A stretch of DNA of 6,537 nucleotides from Frankiales bacterium (GTDB taxonomy: Bacteria; Actinomycetota; Actinomycetes; Mycobacteriales; SCTD01): contig SCTD01000565.1 of the NCBI GenBank assembly GCA_004299215.1, forward strand, positions 1-6,537, read 5' to 3'. Both the position numbers and the translations under genes were made by a program. Below, piece after piece: positions 1 to 5,894 of this stretch. Within the stretch, counting starts at the first letter, position 1; each line of letters starts with the position of its first letter. The notes below the pieces were generated by a model, which was given only the letters and a program-made list of their open reading frames with translations, was not told where the DNA came from and searched no databases.

Positions 1-382
1 CCCGCGCGACCTGTCGGAGGGGCAGCGGCTCGCGCTCGTGCTCGCCGTGCAGCTGGCCGCGGCGCCCGACGTGCTGCTGCTCGACGAGCCCACCCGGGGG
101 CTCGACTACGACGCGAAGGCGCGCCTCGCGGCGATCCTGCGCGCGATGGCGGCCGAGGGCCGCAGCGTCGTGGTGTCGACCCACGACGTGGAGTTCGTCG
201 CGACCGCCTGCGACCGGGTCGTGGTCATGGCCGAGGGCGAGGTCGTCGCGGACGGCCCCACCGCGCAGGTCGTGCTGGCGTCACCCACCTTCGCGCCGCA
301 GGTCGCCAAGGTGCTGTCGCCACGGCCGTGGCTCACCGTCGCCGAGGTCGCAGCCGCGCTCGAGCTGCCGAGGCCGGCGTGA
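1..382 (+). CDS. ABC/ECF transporter ATP-binding protein, C-terminal part (5' truncated)
   Basis: This is the last 126 or so codons of an ABC ATPase; the reading frame enters at base 2. Seen in order: an ABC signature reading LSEGQ (bases 11-25, a variant of LSGGQ), Walker B VLLLDEP with catalytic Glu at bases 86-88, the D-loop TRGLD, and the H-loop STHD with its His at bases 182-184. A short tail (APQVAKVLSPRPWLTVAEV) resembles the C-termini of CbiO/EcfA ATPases. The Walker A region is outside the window. The protein would hydrolyse ATP on the inner face of the membrane to drive an importer. The 4-nt overlap with the next gene, a membrane protein of S-component type, argues for an energy-coupling-factor vitamin or metal importer. 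In many actinobacterial systems of this kind two EcfA units are fused in one chain, but that cannot be judged here. The ATPase call is firm; the ECF assignment is inferred from context. Confidence 0.92.
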   Translation, partial: PRDLSEGQRLALVLAVQLAAAPDVLLLDEPTRGLDYDAKARLAAILRAMAAEGRSVVVSTHDVEFVATACDRVVVMAEGEVVADGPTAQVVLASPTFAPQVAKVLSPRPWLTVAEVAAALELPRPA

Positions 383-1179
383 CCGCGGTCGCCGACGTGC
401 GGGTGGTGCGGATCCGGCCGCGCAGCGCGCTCACCCTGCTGCTCGCCTCCCTCGGGGGGCTCGCGGCGTTCCTGTGGCCGCTGCTGGCCGACCGCGGCGC
501 GGCGCTGCAGAGCACCAGCGCGCCGCTGGTCTTCGCGCTGCTGCTCCCGGTGCTGCTCGCGGTCGTGCTGGCCGAGCTGTCCGACGGCGGCATGGACACC
601 AAGGCGCTCGCCATGCTGGGGGTGCTCAGCGCGATCGGCGCGGCGCTCCGCCCGCTCGGCGCCGGCACCGCGGGTGTCGAGACGGTCTTCTTCCTCATCG
701 TGCTGGCCGGCCGGGTCTTCGGACCCGGCTTCGGCTTCGTGCTCGGCGCGACGACGCTGTTCTCCTCCGCGCTGCTCACCGGCGGCGTCGGTCCGTGGCT
801 GCCGTTCCAGATGCTCGGCGCCGCCTGGGTCGGGCTCGGTGCCGGGCTCCTGCCGCGGGTGCGGGGCCGGGCCGAGCTGCTGCTGCTCGCGCTCTACGCG
901 GCGGTGTCCTCGCTGCTGTTCGGCGCGCTGCTCAACCTGTCGTTCTGGCCGTTCATGCTCGGCAGCTCCAACCAGCTGTCCTTCGACCCCGCCGCCGGCC
1001 CGCTCGAGAACCTGCACACCTTCGCGCTGTTCACCGTGGCCACCTCGCTCGGCTGGGACCTCGGCCGCGGCCTCACCACGATCGTGCTGGTGCTGCTCGC
1101 CGGACCTGCCGTGCTGGCCGCCCTCCGTCGCGCGTCCCGCCGGGCCGCCTTCGAGGCCCCGGTGGCCTTCACCCCGTGA
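379..1179 (+). CDS. ECF transporter S component (substrate-binding membrane protein), 266 aa
   Basis: This is a polytopic membrane protein. Hydrophobic segments lie at about residues 17-36, 46-66, 72-92, 97-130 (likely two helices), 133-150, 161-185 and 230-250, with a basic N-terminus (RVVRIRPRS) and a basic C-terminal end (RRASRRA). The Gly-rich stretch GRVFGPGFGFVLG and the motif GGVGPWLPFQMLGAAW are what I recall from actinobacterial ECF S components. S components bind a vitamin or metal and toggle in the membrane when the EcfT/EcfA module works. The substrate cannot be read from this sequence; cobalamin (CbrT-like) is a guess from similar actinobacterial operons. I chose the GTG at 379 because it overlaps the ATPase stop (GTGA) and has CGAGG 5 nt upstream. 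The earlier in-frame GTG at 328 adds only an Arg-rich run inside the ATPase gene. No EcfT is visible, so it should lie upstream of the window or elsewhere. Confidence 0.8.
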   Translation: MTAVADVRVVRIRPRSALTLLLASLGGLAAFLWPLLADRGAALQSTSAPLVFALLLPVLLAVVLAELSDGGMDTKALAMLGVLSAIGAALRPLGAGTAGVETVFFLIVLAGRVFGPGFGFVLGATTLFSSALLTGGVGPWLPFQMLGAAWVGLGAGLLPRVRGRAELLLLALYAAVSSLLFGALLNLSFWPFMLGSSNQLSFDPAAGPLENLHTFALFTVATSLGWDLGRGLTTIVLVLLAGPAVLAALRRASRRAAFEAPVAFTP

Positions 1180-1260
1180 CAAGACTGCGACGATCTTCGT
1201 CTTGTCGTGGGTCGGCTACGCGTGCGGGACCACAACATGACGAAGATCGTCGCGGGGTGA
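1169..1260. repeat. Large imperfect palindrome between convergent genes, running into the bioF 3' end
   Basis: GCGACGATCTTCGTC at 1187-1201 is the exact reverse complement of 1239-1253, giving 15-bp perfect arms. The arms continue inward with interruptions (1203-1205 with 1235-1237, and 1207-1210 with 1230-1233) to a centre at the self-complementary ACGCGT at 1218-1223. Outside the arms, TCACCCCG at 1169-1176 pairs with 1253-1260, with 10 unpaired bases on the left side. The element spans the last codons and stop of the S-component gene, the whole intergenic gap, and the stop and last 12 or so codons of bioF. It could act as a bidirectional transcription stop between the two converging units, but neither side has a T-run. 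It could also be a dispersed palindromic (REP-like) element. The pairing is read directly from the sequence; the role is inferred. Confidence 0.8.
1178..1206 (+). terminator. Possible stem-loop after the ECF S-component gene
   Basis: GACAAGAC (1178-1185) is exactly complementary to GTCTTGTC (1199-1206), with a 13-nt loop. An even tighter hairpin GACGA/TCGTC (1189-1193 with 1197-1201) fits inside this region. The stem begins within the S-component stop codon, so it could end transcription or protect the 3' end of the mRNA. No U-tract follows, so it is not a classical intrinsic terminator. It is also mutually exclusive with the larger palindrome, whose left arm uses the same bases. Confidence 0.4.
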
Positions 1261-2364
1261 GAGGGACGCGCGGACGGTCGCGGCGGCGTGCGCGATCTGG
1301 GCCGGGGTGAGGTCGGCCCGGGCGGTCAGCCGCAGGCAGGCCTGGCCGTCGGGGACCGACGGCGGCCGGAAGCAGCCCACGAGCACGCCGGCGGCCCGGC
1401 AGGCCCGCTGCGCCTCGACCGCACGGGAGGCGTCGCCCACCGGCACGCGCACGACCGGGCCGGGGGTGTCCTCCACACCGAGCGCCGCGGCGAGCGCTGC
1501 GGACGCCGACCGCAACGACGCGAGCAGGGAGTCGTCGACCAGCCCGAGCGCGGCGAGTGCCGCCCCGACCGACGCGGGCGCCAGGCCGGTGTCGAAGACG
1601 AACGCCCGCGCGGTGTCGACCAGGTGGTCGCGCAGCTCCGCGCTGCAGAGCACGGCCCCGCCCTGGCTGCCCAGCGACTTGGACAGAGTGGCCGTACGCA
1701 CGACGTCGGGAGCGTCGGCCAGTCCCTCCGCCGCGCAGGCCCCCGCGCCGCGCGGCCCCAGCGCGCCCAGCCCGTGCGCCTCGTCGACCAGGAGCAGCGC
1801 GCCGTGCCGCCGCACCACGTCGTGCAGCGCGCGCAGCGGCGCGACGGCTCCGTCGACCGAGAAGACCGCGTCGGTGACCACGACCGCTCGGCCGTCGTGT
1901 CCCGCGAGCGCCGCCTCGACCGCGGCGACGTCGAGGTGCGGCACCACCCGCACCGTCGACCGCGACAGCCGGCAGCCGTCGACGATCGAGGCGTGGTTGC
2001 TCGCGTCCGACGCGACCAGCACGCCGGGACCGCCGAGGACGGTGAGGGCTGCGAGGTTGGCCAGGTAGCCGGACGAGAGCACCAGCGCAGCCGGCGATCC
2101 CGTGCGCTCGGCGAGCGACCGCTCCAGCGACAGGTGCAGCGAGGTCGTGCCGGTGACCAGCCGCGAGCCGGTCGCCCCTGCGCCGAAGCGGTGCGCGGCC
2201 TCGGCCGCGGCCGCGACGACGACCGGGTGGCGCGACAGCCCGAGGTAGTCGTTGGAGGCGAGGTCGAGCAGGCCGGGCGCGACCGGCTGCGGGTCGCGCA
2301 CCAGGCCGCGCTCGCGCACGACGGCGCGCGCGTCGCGCAACCAGCTCCACGGGTCGTCGGGCAC
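1216..2364 (-). CDS. bioF: 8-amino-7-oxononanoate synthase (BioF), 382 aa
   Basis: This is a PLP-dependent alpha-oxoamine synthase that condenses pimeloyl-ACP (or pimeloyl-CoA) with L-alanine, the first ring-building step of biotin synthesis, in the cytoplasm. Family motifs are SNDYLGL at residues 37-43, GAGATGSRLVTG near 61-72, SNHASIVDG with the PLP-stacking His, VDEAHGLG with Asp194 and His197, and the Schiff-base lysine Lys229 in LSKSLGSQGG (codon 1678-1680). The length is close to the roughly 384 aa usual for BioF. The related glycine C-acetyltransferase (Kbl) is a less likely reading. The start is GTG at 2362-2364; an in-frame TAG at 2374-2376 excludes anything longer. A CGGAGG directly abuts the GTG with no spacer, so it cannot serve as a normal ribosome site and leaderless expression is more likely. 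The last 12 or so residues (from Arg371) are encoded by the palindrome and look unrelated to the family. No other bio gene is in view. Confidence 0.9.
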   Translation of the reverse strand: MPDDPWSWLRDARAVVRERGLVRDPQPVAPGLLDLASNDYLGLSRHPVVVAAAAEAAHRFGAGATGSRLVTGTTSLHLSLERSLAERTGSPAALVLSSGYLANLAALTVLGGPGVLVASDASNHASIVDGCRLSRSTVRVVPHLDVAAVEAALAGHDGRAVVVTDAVFSVDGAVAPLRALHDVVRRHGALLLVDEAHGLGALGPRGAGACAAEGLADAPDVVRTATLSKSLGSQGGAVLCSAELRDHLVDTARAFVFDTGLAPASVGAALAALGLVDDSLLASLRSASAALAAALGVEDTPGPVVRVPVGDASRAVEAQRACRAAGVLVGCFRPPSVPDGQACLRLTARADLTPAQIAHAAATVRASLSPRDDLRHVVVPHA

Positions 2365-2376
2365 CCTCCGACGCTA
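2365..2376 (-). promoter_or_regulatory. Likely leaderless promoter of bioF (-10 TAGCGT)
   Basis: Read on the minus strand, TAGCGT (2376-2371) fits the actinobacterial TANNNT -10 consensus. It is followed by exactly 6 nt (CGGAGG) and then the GTG start at 2364. That spacing would put the transcription start at or next to the start codon. No convincing -35 is visible; it would have to lie in the divergent GH3 coding region. The CGGAGG resembles a ribosome site but has zero spacing to the GTG. Confidence 0.55.
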
Positions 2377-2386
2377 GCGGCCTAGC
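2373..2386. promoter_or_regulatory. Inverted repeat GCTAG-CGGC-CTAGC between divergent promoters
   Basis: GCTAG at 2373-2377 and CTAGC at 2382-2386 form a perfect 5-bp dyad with a 4-bp spacer. It overlaps both -10 elements of the bioF/GH3 gap. It may simply result from two mirror-image -10 boxes, or it may be an operator that would shut both promoters at once. It does not resemble any biotin regulator site that I know. Confidence 0.35.
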
Positions 2387-2394
2387 CTGCGCCG
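2383..2394 (+). promoter_or_regulatory. Likely leaderless promoter of the GH3 gene (-10 TAGCCT)
   Basis: TAGCCT (2383-2388) fits TANNNT and is followed by 6 nt (GCGCCG) and the ATG at 2395. No purine-rich ribosome site precedes the ATG. The spacing matches that of the divergent bioF promoter exactly. A clear -35 is not visible; one would fall within the first codons of bioF. Confidence 0.55.
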
Positions 2395-4899
2395 ATGGGA
2401 CGCGACCTGGACGCGCTGCTCGCCGCGCTCACCCTCGACGAGAAGGCCGCGCTCACCGCGGGCCAGGACATGTGGACCGTCCCCGGGCTTCCCCGGCACG
2501 GGATCCCGGCGGTGACGGTCACCGACGGCCCGAACGGCGCGCGCGGGGCGGCGCTGCTCGGAGCCGGCCGCGTGAGCGCGCTGTGCGTGCCGTGCGGCTC
2601 CGCCCTCGGCGCCACCTGGGACCCGGCGCTCGTCGAGGAGGTCGGTGCCGCGCTCGGGGACGAGGCGCGTACGAAGTCCGCTCGCGTGCTCCTCGCCCCC
2701 ACCGTCAACCTCGTCCGCTCGCCGCTCGCCGGCCGGACCTTCGAGTCCTACTCCGAGGACCCGCTGCTGACGGGCAGGCTCGCCGCCGGCTTCGTCCGCG
2801 GGGTGCAGAGCCGCGGGGTGGCGGCGACGGTCAAGCACCTGGTCGGCAACGAGGCGGAGTTCGAGCGCACCACCATCAGCTCCGACGTCGACGAGCGCAC
2901 CCTGCGCGAGCTCTACCTGGTGCCGTTCGAGCTCGCGGTGAAGGAGGGTCGCGTCGCCGCGGTGATGACGGCGTACAACCGGCTCAACGGGACCTGGTGC
3001 GCGGAGGACGGGCACCTGCTGACCGACGTGCTGCGGGGGGACCTCGGCTTCGACGGCGTCGTGATGACCGACTGGTTCGCGGTCGCCGACACCGTGCCGG
3101 CCGCGCTCGCCGGGCTCGACCTGCAGATGCCCGGACCGGACCGGTTCTACGGCGCGGCGCTCGCCGAGGCGGTGCGCGCGGGCGACGTCCCCGAGGCGAC
3201 GCTCGACGCGATGGTCTTGCGCTGGCTTGCGCTCGTCGACCGGCTCGACGCCTGGGACGGCGAGCCCGCGCCCGAGCAGGCCGTCGACCGCGACGACCAC
3301 CGCGCGCTCGCCCGGCGCGCGGCGTCGGACGCGATGGTGCTGCTGCGCAACGACGGGCTGCTCCCGCTGCGCGGTGACGAGAGCCTGGCGCTGATCGGCC
3401 CGGGGGCGACCCTCACCCAGATCATGGGCGGCGGCTCGGCCCAGCTCCGCGCGCACCGCAGCGCCTCCCTCGCGCAGCTGCTGCCCGAGCGGTGGTCCGG
3501 CGACGTCGCCGTCGAGCAGGGCTGCTTCGCCGACGCGACGGTCCGGCCGATCCCGGGACCGCTGGCTGCGACCTTCCGCGACGGCAGCGGCGCGGTGGTC
3601 GGCGAGACGGCCGAGCGCGACGGCCGGCTGCTGTGGTTCACCGAGCCGCTCGAGGGACTCGATCCCGACGCCTTCTCGTTCACGGCCCGCACCACGCTGC
3701 GGGTGACGGAGACCGGCGCGCACCTGTTCACCGTCACGCAGGCCGGTCGCGCCCGGCTGACCGTCGATGGGGCGGTCGTCGTGGACGGCTTCGCCGACGT
3801 GCCGCCGCCCGGGACGACGCTGTTCGGCCTCGGCTCGCAGGAGGTGCAGGCGACGGTCGAGCTCACCGCCGGCACCGACGTCGAGGTGCAGGTCGACTAC
3901 AGCAGCGAGGGGTCGGTGCTGCTGCACGGCGTGGTCGTCGGGCACCGCCCGCCGGAGGCCGGCGACCGGATCGACCGGGCCGTCGCAGCGGCGGCCGCCG
4001 CGGACGTCGCGGTGGTCGTCGTGGGCACCAGCGACGAGTGGGAGACCGAGGGCCACGACCGGGACTCGCTGCACCTGCCGGGCGACCAGGACGAGCTGGT
4101 CCGCCGGGTCTGCGCCGCCAACCCGCGGACCGCCGTCGTCGTGAACAGCGGCGCCCCGGTGCAGCTCGACTGGGCGGAGGAGACCGCCGCGCTGCTGCAG
4201 GCGTGGTTCGGCGGGCAGGAGATGGCCGAGGCCGTGGTCGACGTGCTGCTCGGCGACGCCGAGCCGGCCGGCCGGCTGCCGGTGACGATCCCGCTGCGCA
4301 TCGAGCACACGCCGGCGTTCGGCGCGTTCCCCGGGACCAACCACCGCGTGTCCTACGACGAGCGGCTGCTGGTGGGCTACCGCTGGTACGACACCCGCGC
4401 CCTCCCGGTCCGCTACCCGTTCGGCCACGGCGGGTCGTACACCTCCTTCTCCTGGGGCGAGCCGGTCGTCACGCGGGAGGGCGACGACGTCGTGCTGTCG
4501 GTCGCCGTCACCAACACCGGGTCGCGCCCCGGTGCCGAGGTGGTGCAGGCCTACGTCGAGCCGCCCCCGTCCCGGCTGCCGCGTCCGCGGCGGGAGCTCC
4601 GGGCGTTCGCCAAGGTGCGGCCGGCGCCGGGGGAGACCGTCGTCGCGCGCCTGGTCCTGCCGCCGCGGGCGTTCGCGTACTGGGACCCGGGCTCCACGGA
4701 GACCGCGCACCTCGACGCGCGGCGCGGCGACTCGGTGCTCGTGCCCGGCGACAGCGGCCCGGTGCCACGGCCGGAACCGGGCTGGTACGCCGAGGACGGT
4801 CCCCACCTGGTGCACCTCGCGCGGTCGGTCGTGGACGTGGTCGCGACGGTCGAGGTGGCTGTAACGTGTTCTAGTACGGATCCGGGGAGGCACGAGTGA
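2395..4899 (+). CDS. Glycoside hydrolase family 3 beta-glycosidase with PA14 domain, 834 aa
   Basis: This is a retaining beta-glycosidase, most likely a beta-glucosidase, releasing terminal sugars from glycosides. The N-terminal GH3 barrel (about 1-300) shows TDGPNGAR with substrate-binding Asp44, the GRTFESYSEDP motif, Lys147-His148 in VKHLVGNE, and the nucleophile Asp226 in VVMTDW (codon 3070-3072). The GH3 C-terminal sandwich begins near 305 (ASDAMVLLRNDGLLPL) and is interrupted by a PA14 domain at about 395-515. It resumes with VAVVVVGTSDEWETEGHDR, where Glu552 is the probable acid/base. A fibronectin-III-like domain follows at about 695-775 (NTGSRPGAEVVQAYV, ELRAFAKV, PGET). There is no signal peptide, so it is probably cytoplasmic and would need imported glycosides. 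PA14-bearing relatives act on small oligosaccharides or glycosylated natural products. The final 20 or so codons pass through the next gene's promoter and look like unselected read-through. The stop overlaps the reductase start by 4 nt (GTGA). Confidence 0.92.
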   Translation: MGRDLDALLAALTLDEKAALTAGQDMWTVPGLPRHGIPAVTVTDGPNGARGAALLGAGRVSALCVPCGSALGATWDPALVEEVGAALGDEARTKSARVLLAPTVNLVRSPLAGRTFESYSEDPLLTGRLAAGFVRGVQSRGVAATVKHLVGNEAEFERTTISSDVDERTLRELYLVPFELAVKEGRVAAVMTAYNRLNGTWCAEDGHLLTDVLRGDLGFDGVVMTDWFAVADTVPAALAGLDLQMPGPDRFYGAALAEAVRAGDVPEATLDAMVLRWLALVDRLDAWDGEPAPEQAVDRDDHRALARRAASDAMVLLRNDGLLPLRGDESLALIGPGATLTQIMGGGSAQLRAHRSASLAQLLPERWSGDVAVEQGCFADATVRPIPGPLAATFRDGSGAVVGETAERDGRLLWFTEPLEGLDPDAFSFTARTTLRVTETGAHLFTVTQAGRARLTVDGAVVVDGFADVPPPGTTLFGLGSQEVQATVELTAGTDVEVQVDYSSEGSVLLHGVVVGHRPPEAGDRIDRAVAAAAAADVAVVVVGTSDEWETEGHDRDSLHLPGDQDELVRRVCAANPRTAVVVNSGAPVQLDWAEETAALLQAWFGGQEMAEAVVDVLLGDAEPAGRLPVTIPLRIEHTPAFGAFPGTNHRVSYDERLLVGYRWYDTRALPVRYPFGHGGSYTSFSWGEPVVTREGDDVVLSVAVTNTGSRPGAEVVQAYVEPPPSRLPRPRRELRAFAKVRPAPGETVVARLVLPPRAFAYWDPGSTETAHLDARRGDSVLVPGDSGPVPRPEPGWYAEDGPHLVHLARSVVDVVATVEVAVTCSSTDPGRHE
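4860..4873. promoter_or_regulatory. KstR-like operator
   Basis: The 14 bases TGTAACGTGTTCTA match every fixed position of the KstR consensus TnnAACnnGTTnnA, as I recall it from mycobacterial and rhodococcal steroid regulons. The right half (GTGTTCTAG) is the strong half-site; the left half has GT where the best sites have AG. The site lies 22 nt upstream of the reductase start and within the GH3 3' coding end. KstR is a TetR-family repressor released by a cholesterol-derived CoA thioester. The match is visible; actual KstR binding is inferred. Confidence 0.65.
4862..4890 (+). promoter_or_regulatory. Putative promoter -10 and ribosome binding site of the redox operon
   Basis: TAACGT at 4862-4867 fits TANNNT and sits inside the KstR-like site, as expected for repression by occlusion. 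It would give a leader of about 20 nt. GGGGAGG at 4884-4890 is a strong Shine-Dalgarno sequence ending 5 nt before the GTG at 4896. No clear -35 is visible. TAGTAC at 4872-4877 is a weaker alternative -10. Confidence 0.5.
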
Positions 4900-5894
4900 G
4901 CGACAGCGCGGTGGACGTCGACCTGCTGGTGGTGGGTGCCGGCCCGTGCGGCCTCTACGCCGCCTACTACGCGGGCTTCCGCGGGCTGTCGATCGCGATC
5001 GTCGACGCGCTCCCCGAGGCCGGCGGGCAGATCACCGCCCTCTACCCGGAGAAGCTCATCTTCGACATCGCCGGCTTCCCGGCGGTCCGCGGCAAGGACC
5101 TGGTGGAGAACCTGGTCCGGCAGGCCTCGCCGTTCCACCCGCGCTACCTGCTCGGCGAGCAGGCGGTCGGCTACGAGCTGGCCGGCGACCGCGCCGTCAT
5201 CACCTGCGCGTCCGGCACGACGGTCTCGGCCGGCGCCGTGGTGGTCACCGGCGGGATCGGCACCTTCACGCCGCGCCCGCTCCCGGGCGGGGCGGACTGG
5301 GAGGGCAAGGGGCTGGCCTACATCGTCCCGACCTACCTCCCGTACGCCGATCTCGACGTGGTCGTCGTCGGCGGCGGCGACAGCGCCGTCGACTGGGCGC
5401 TCGGTCTCGAGGGCGTCGCGCGGTCGGTGACGCTGGTGCACCGGCGCGACGAGTTCCGCGCGCACGCGCACTCGGTCAAGCTGCTCAAGGACTCCTCGAT
5501 CCGGCTGGTCACGCCGGCGCAGGTGGCCTCCATCTCCGGCGACAGCCGGGTCACCGCGGTCACCGTGAAAGACGTGAAGACCAAGGAGCTCACCGAGCTG
5601 CCGGCGCAGGCCGTGGTCGCCGCGCTGGGCTTCTCCGCCGACATCACGCCGCTGGAGAGCTGGGGGCTCGACGTGCGCGAGCGGCACATCGTGGTCGACA
5701 CCCGGATGGCCACCAACCTGCCGCGGGTGTTCGCAGCCGGCGACATCACGGAGTACCCCGGCAAGGCGCGGCTGATCTCCGTAGGGTTCGGTGAGGCGGC
5801 GACGGCGGTCTGCAACGCCGCCACCGTCCTCGACCCGGAGGCGACCGTCTTCCCGGGTCACTCGACCGAGCAGCTGGAAGGGCCCGCCGCGTGA
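4896..5894 (+). CDS. Ferredoxin--NADP+ reductase, thioredoxin-reductase-like (type 2), 332 aa
   Basis: This FAD enzyme passes electrons between NAD(P)H and ferredoxin in the cytoplasm. The N-terminal Rossmann fold shows GAGPCG at residues 14-19. AGGQITALYPEKLIFDIAGFP follows, the hallmark of the YumC-type reductases. The second dinucleotide site is GGGDSA at 159-164, with His182-Arg183-Arg184 (HRR, favouring the NADPH 2'-phosphate). The C-terminal FAD motif is VFAAGDIT with Gly282-Asp283. The CxxC redox pair of true thioredoxin reductases is absent, and the length matches bacterial reductases of this type. The start is GTG with GGGGAGG 5 nt upstream. It overlaps the GH3 stop and the following ferredoxin start by GTGA in each case, so translation with its ferredoxin is probably coupled. 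The KstR-like operator just upstream suggests induction with steroid catabolism and a role feeding electrons to its oxygenases; that physiological role is inferred. Confidence 0.9.
   Translation: MSDSAVDVDLLVVGAGPCGLYAAYYAGFRGLSIAIVDALPEAGGQITALYPEKLIFDIAGFPAVRGKDLVENLVRQASPFHPRYLLGEQAVGYELAGDRAVITCASGTTVSAGAVVVTGGIGTFTPRPLPGGADWEGKGLAYIVPTYLPYADLDVVVVGGGDSAVDWALGLEGVARSVTLVHRRDEFRAHAHSVKLLKDSSIRLVTPAQVASISGDSRVTAVTVKDVKTKELTELPAQAVVAALGFSADITPLESWGLDVRERHIVVDTRMATNLPRVFAAGDITEYPGKARLISVGFGEAATAVCNAATVLDPEATVFPGHSTEQLEGPAA
5876..5882 (+). promoter_or_regulatory. Ribosome binding site of the ferredoxin gene
   Basis: GGAAGGG lies inside the reductase 3' end and finishes 8 nt before the GTG at 5891. 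This supports that GTG as the start and coupled translation with the reductase. Confidence 0.5.

Noticed and set aside
328..378. Longer start (GTG at 328) for the ECF S component
   Set aside because: It adds an Arg-rich 17-residue run lying within the ATPase coding end. GTG at 379 gives the usual 4-nt overlap and a nearby purine-rich site.
106..1182. A 358-codon minus-strand frame over the ATPase and S-component genes
   Set aside because: Composition is Glu/Gln/Arg/Gly-rich with no recognisable domain; it mirrors the real + strand genes, whose motifs are clear.
1181..1206. CAAG...CTTG as a KstR2-type operator
   Set aside because: The half-sites are much too far apart for the KstR2 consensus, and the pairing is explained by the hairpin.
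1216..2364. Glycine C-acetyltransferase (Kbl) instead of BioF
   Set aside because: The two are related, but the 382-residue length and motif wording fit BioF better, and no threonine dehydrogenase gene is adjacent.
2365..2370. CGGAGG as the bioF ribosome binding site
   Set aside because: It touches the GTG with no spacer, and the next possible start (TTG at 2340) is too far away. The 6-nt distance from a TANNNT box fits leaderless expression better.
1288..2385. Plus-strand frames antisense to bioF
   Set aside because: Repetitive Arg/Gly/Ala-rich translation without motifs; bioF on the other strand has a complete set of catalytic residues.
2374..4893. An 839-codon open frame on the minus strand across the GH3 gene
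   Set aside because: It is an antisense shadow of a GC-rich gene: Arg/Gly/His/Val-rich low-complexity sequence, no family motifs, and full overlap with an unmistakable GH3 enzyme.
4551..5861. A 436-codon minus-strand frame over the GH3 end and the reductase
   Set aside because: Asp/Arg/Gly-rich shadow sequence opposite a reductase with intact FAD and NADPH motifs.
4896..5894. Thioredoxin reductase
   Set aside because: The redox-active CxxC pair in the NADPH domain is missing, the AGGQ...YPEK motif is that of TrxR-like ferredoxin reductases, and a ferredoxin gene follows directly.
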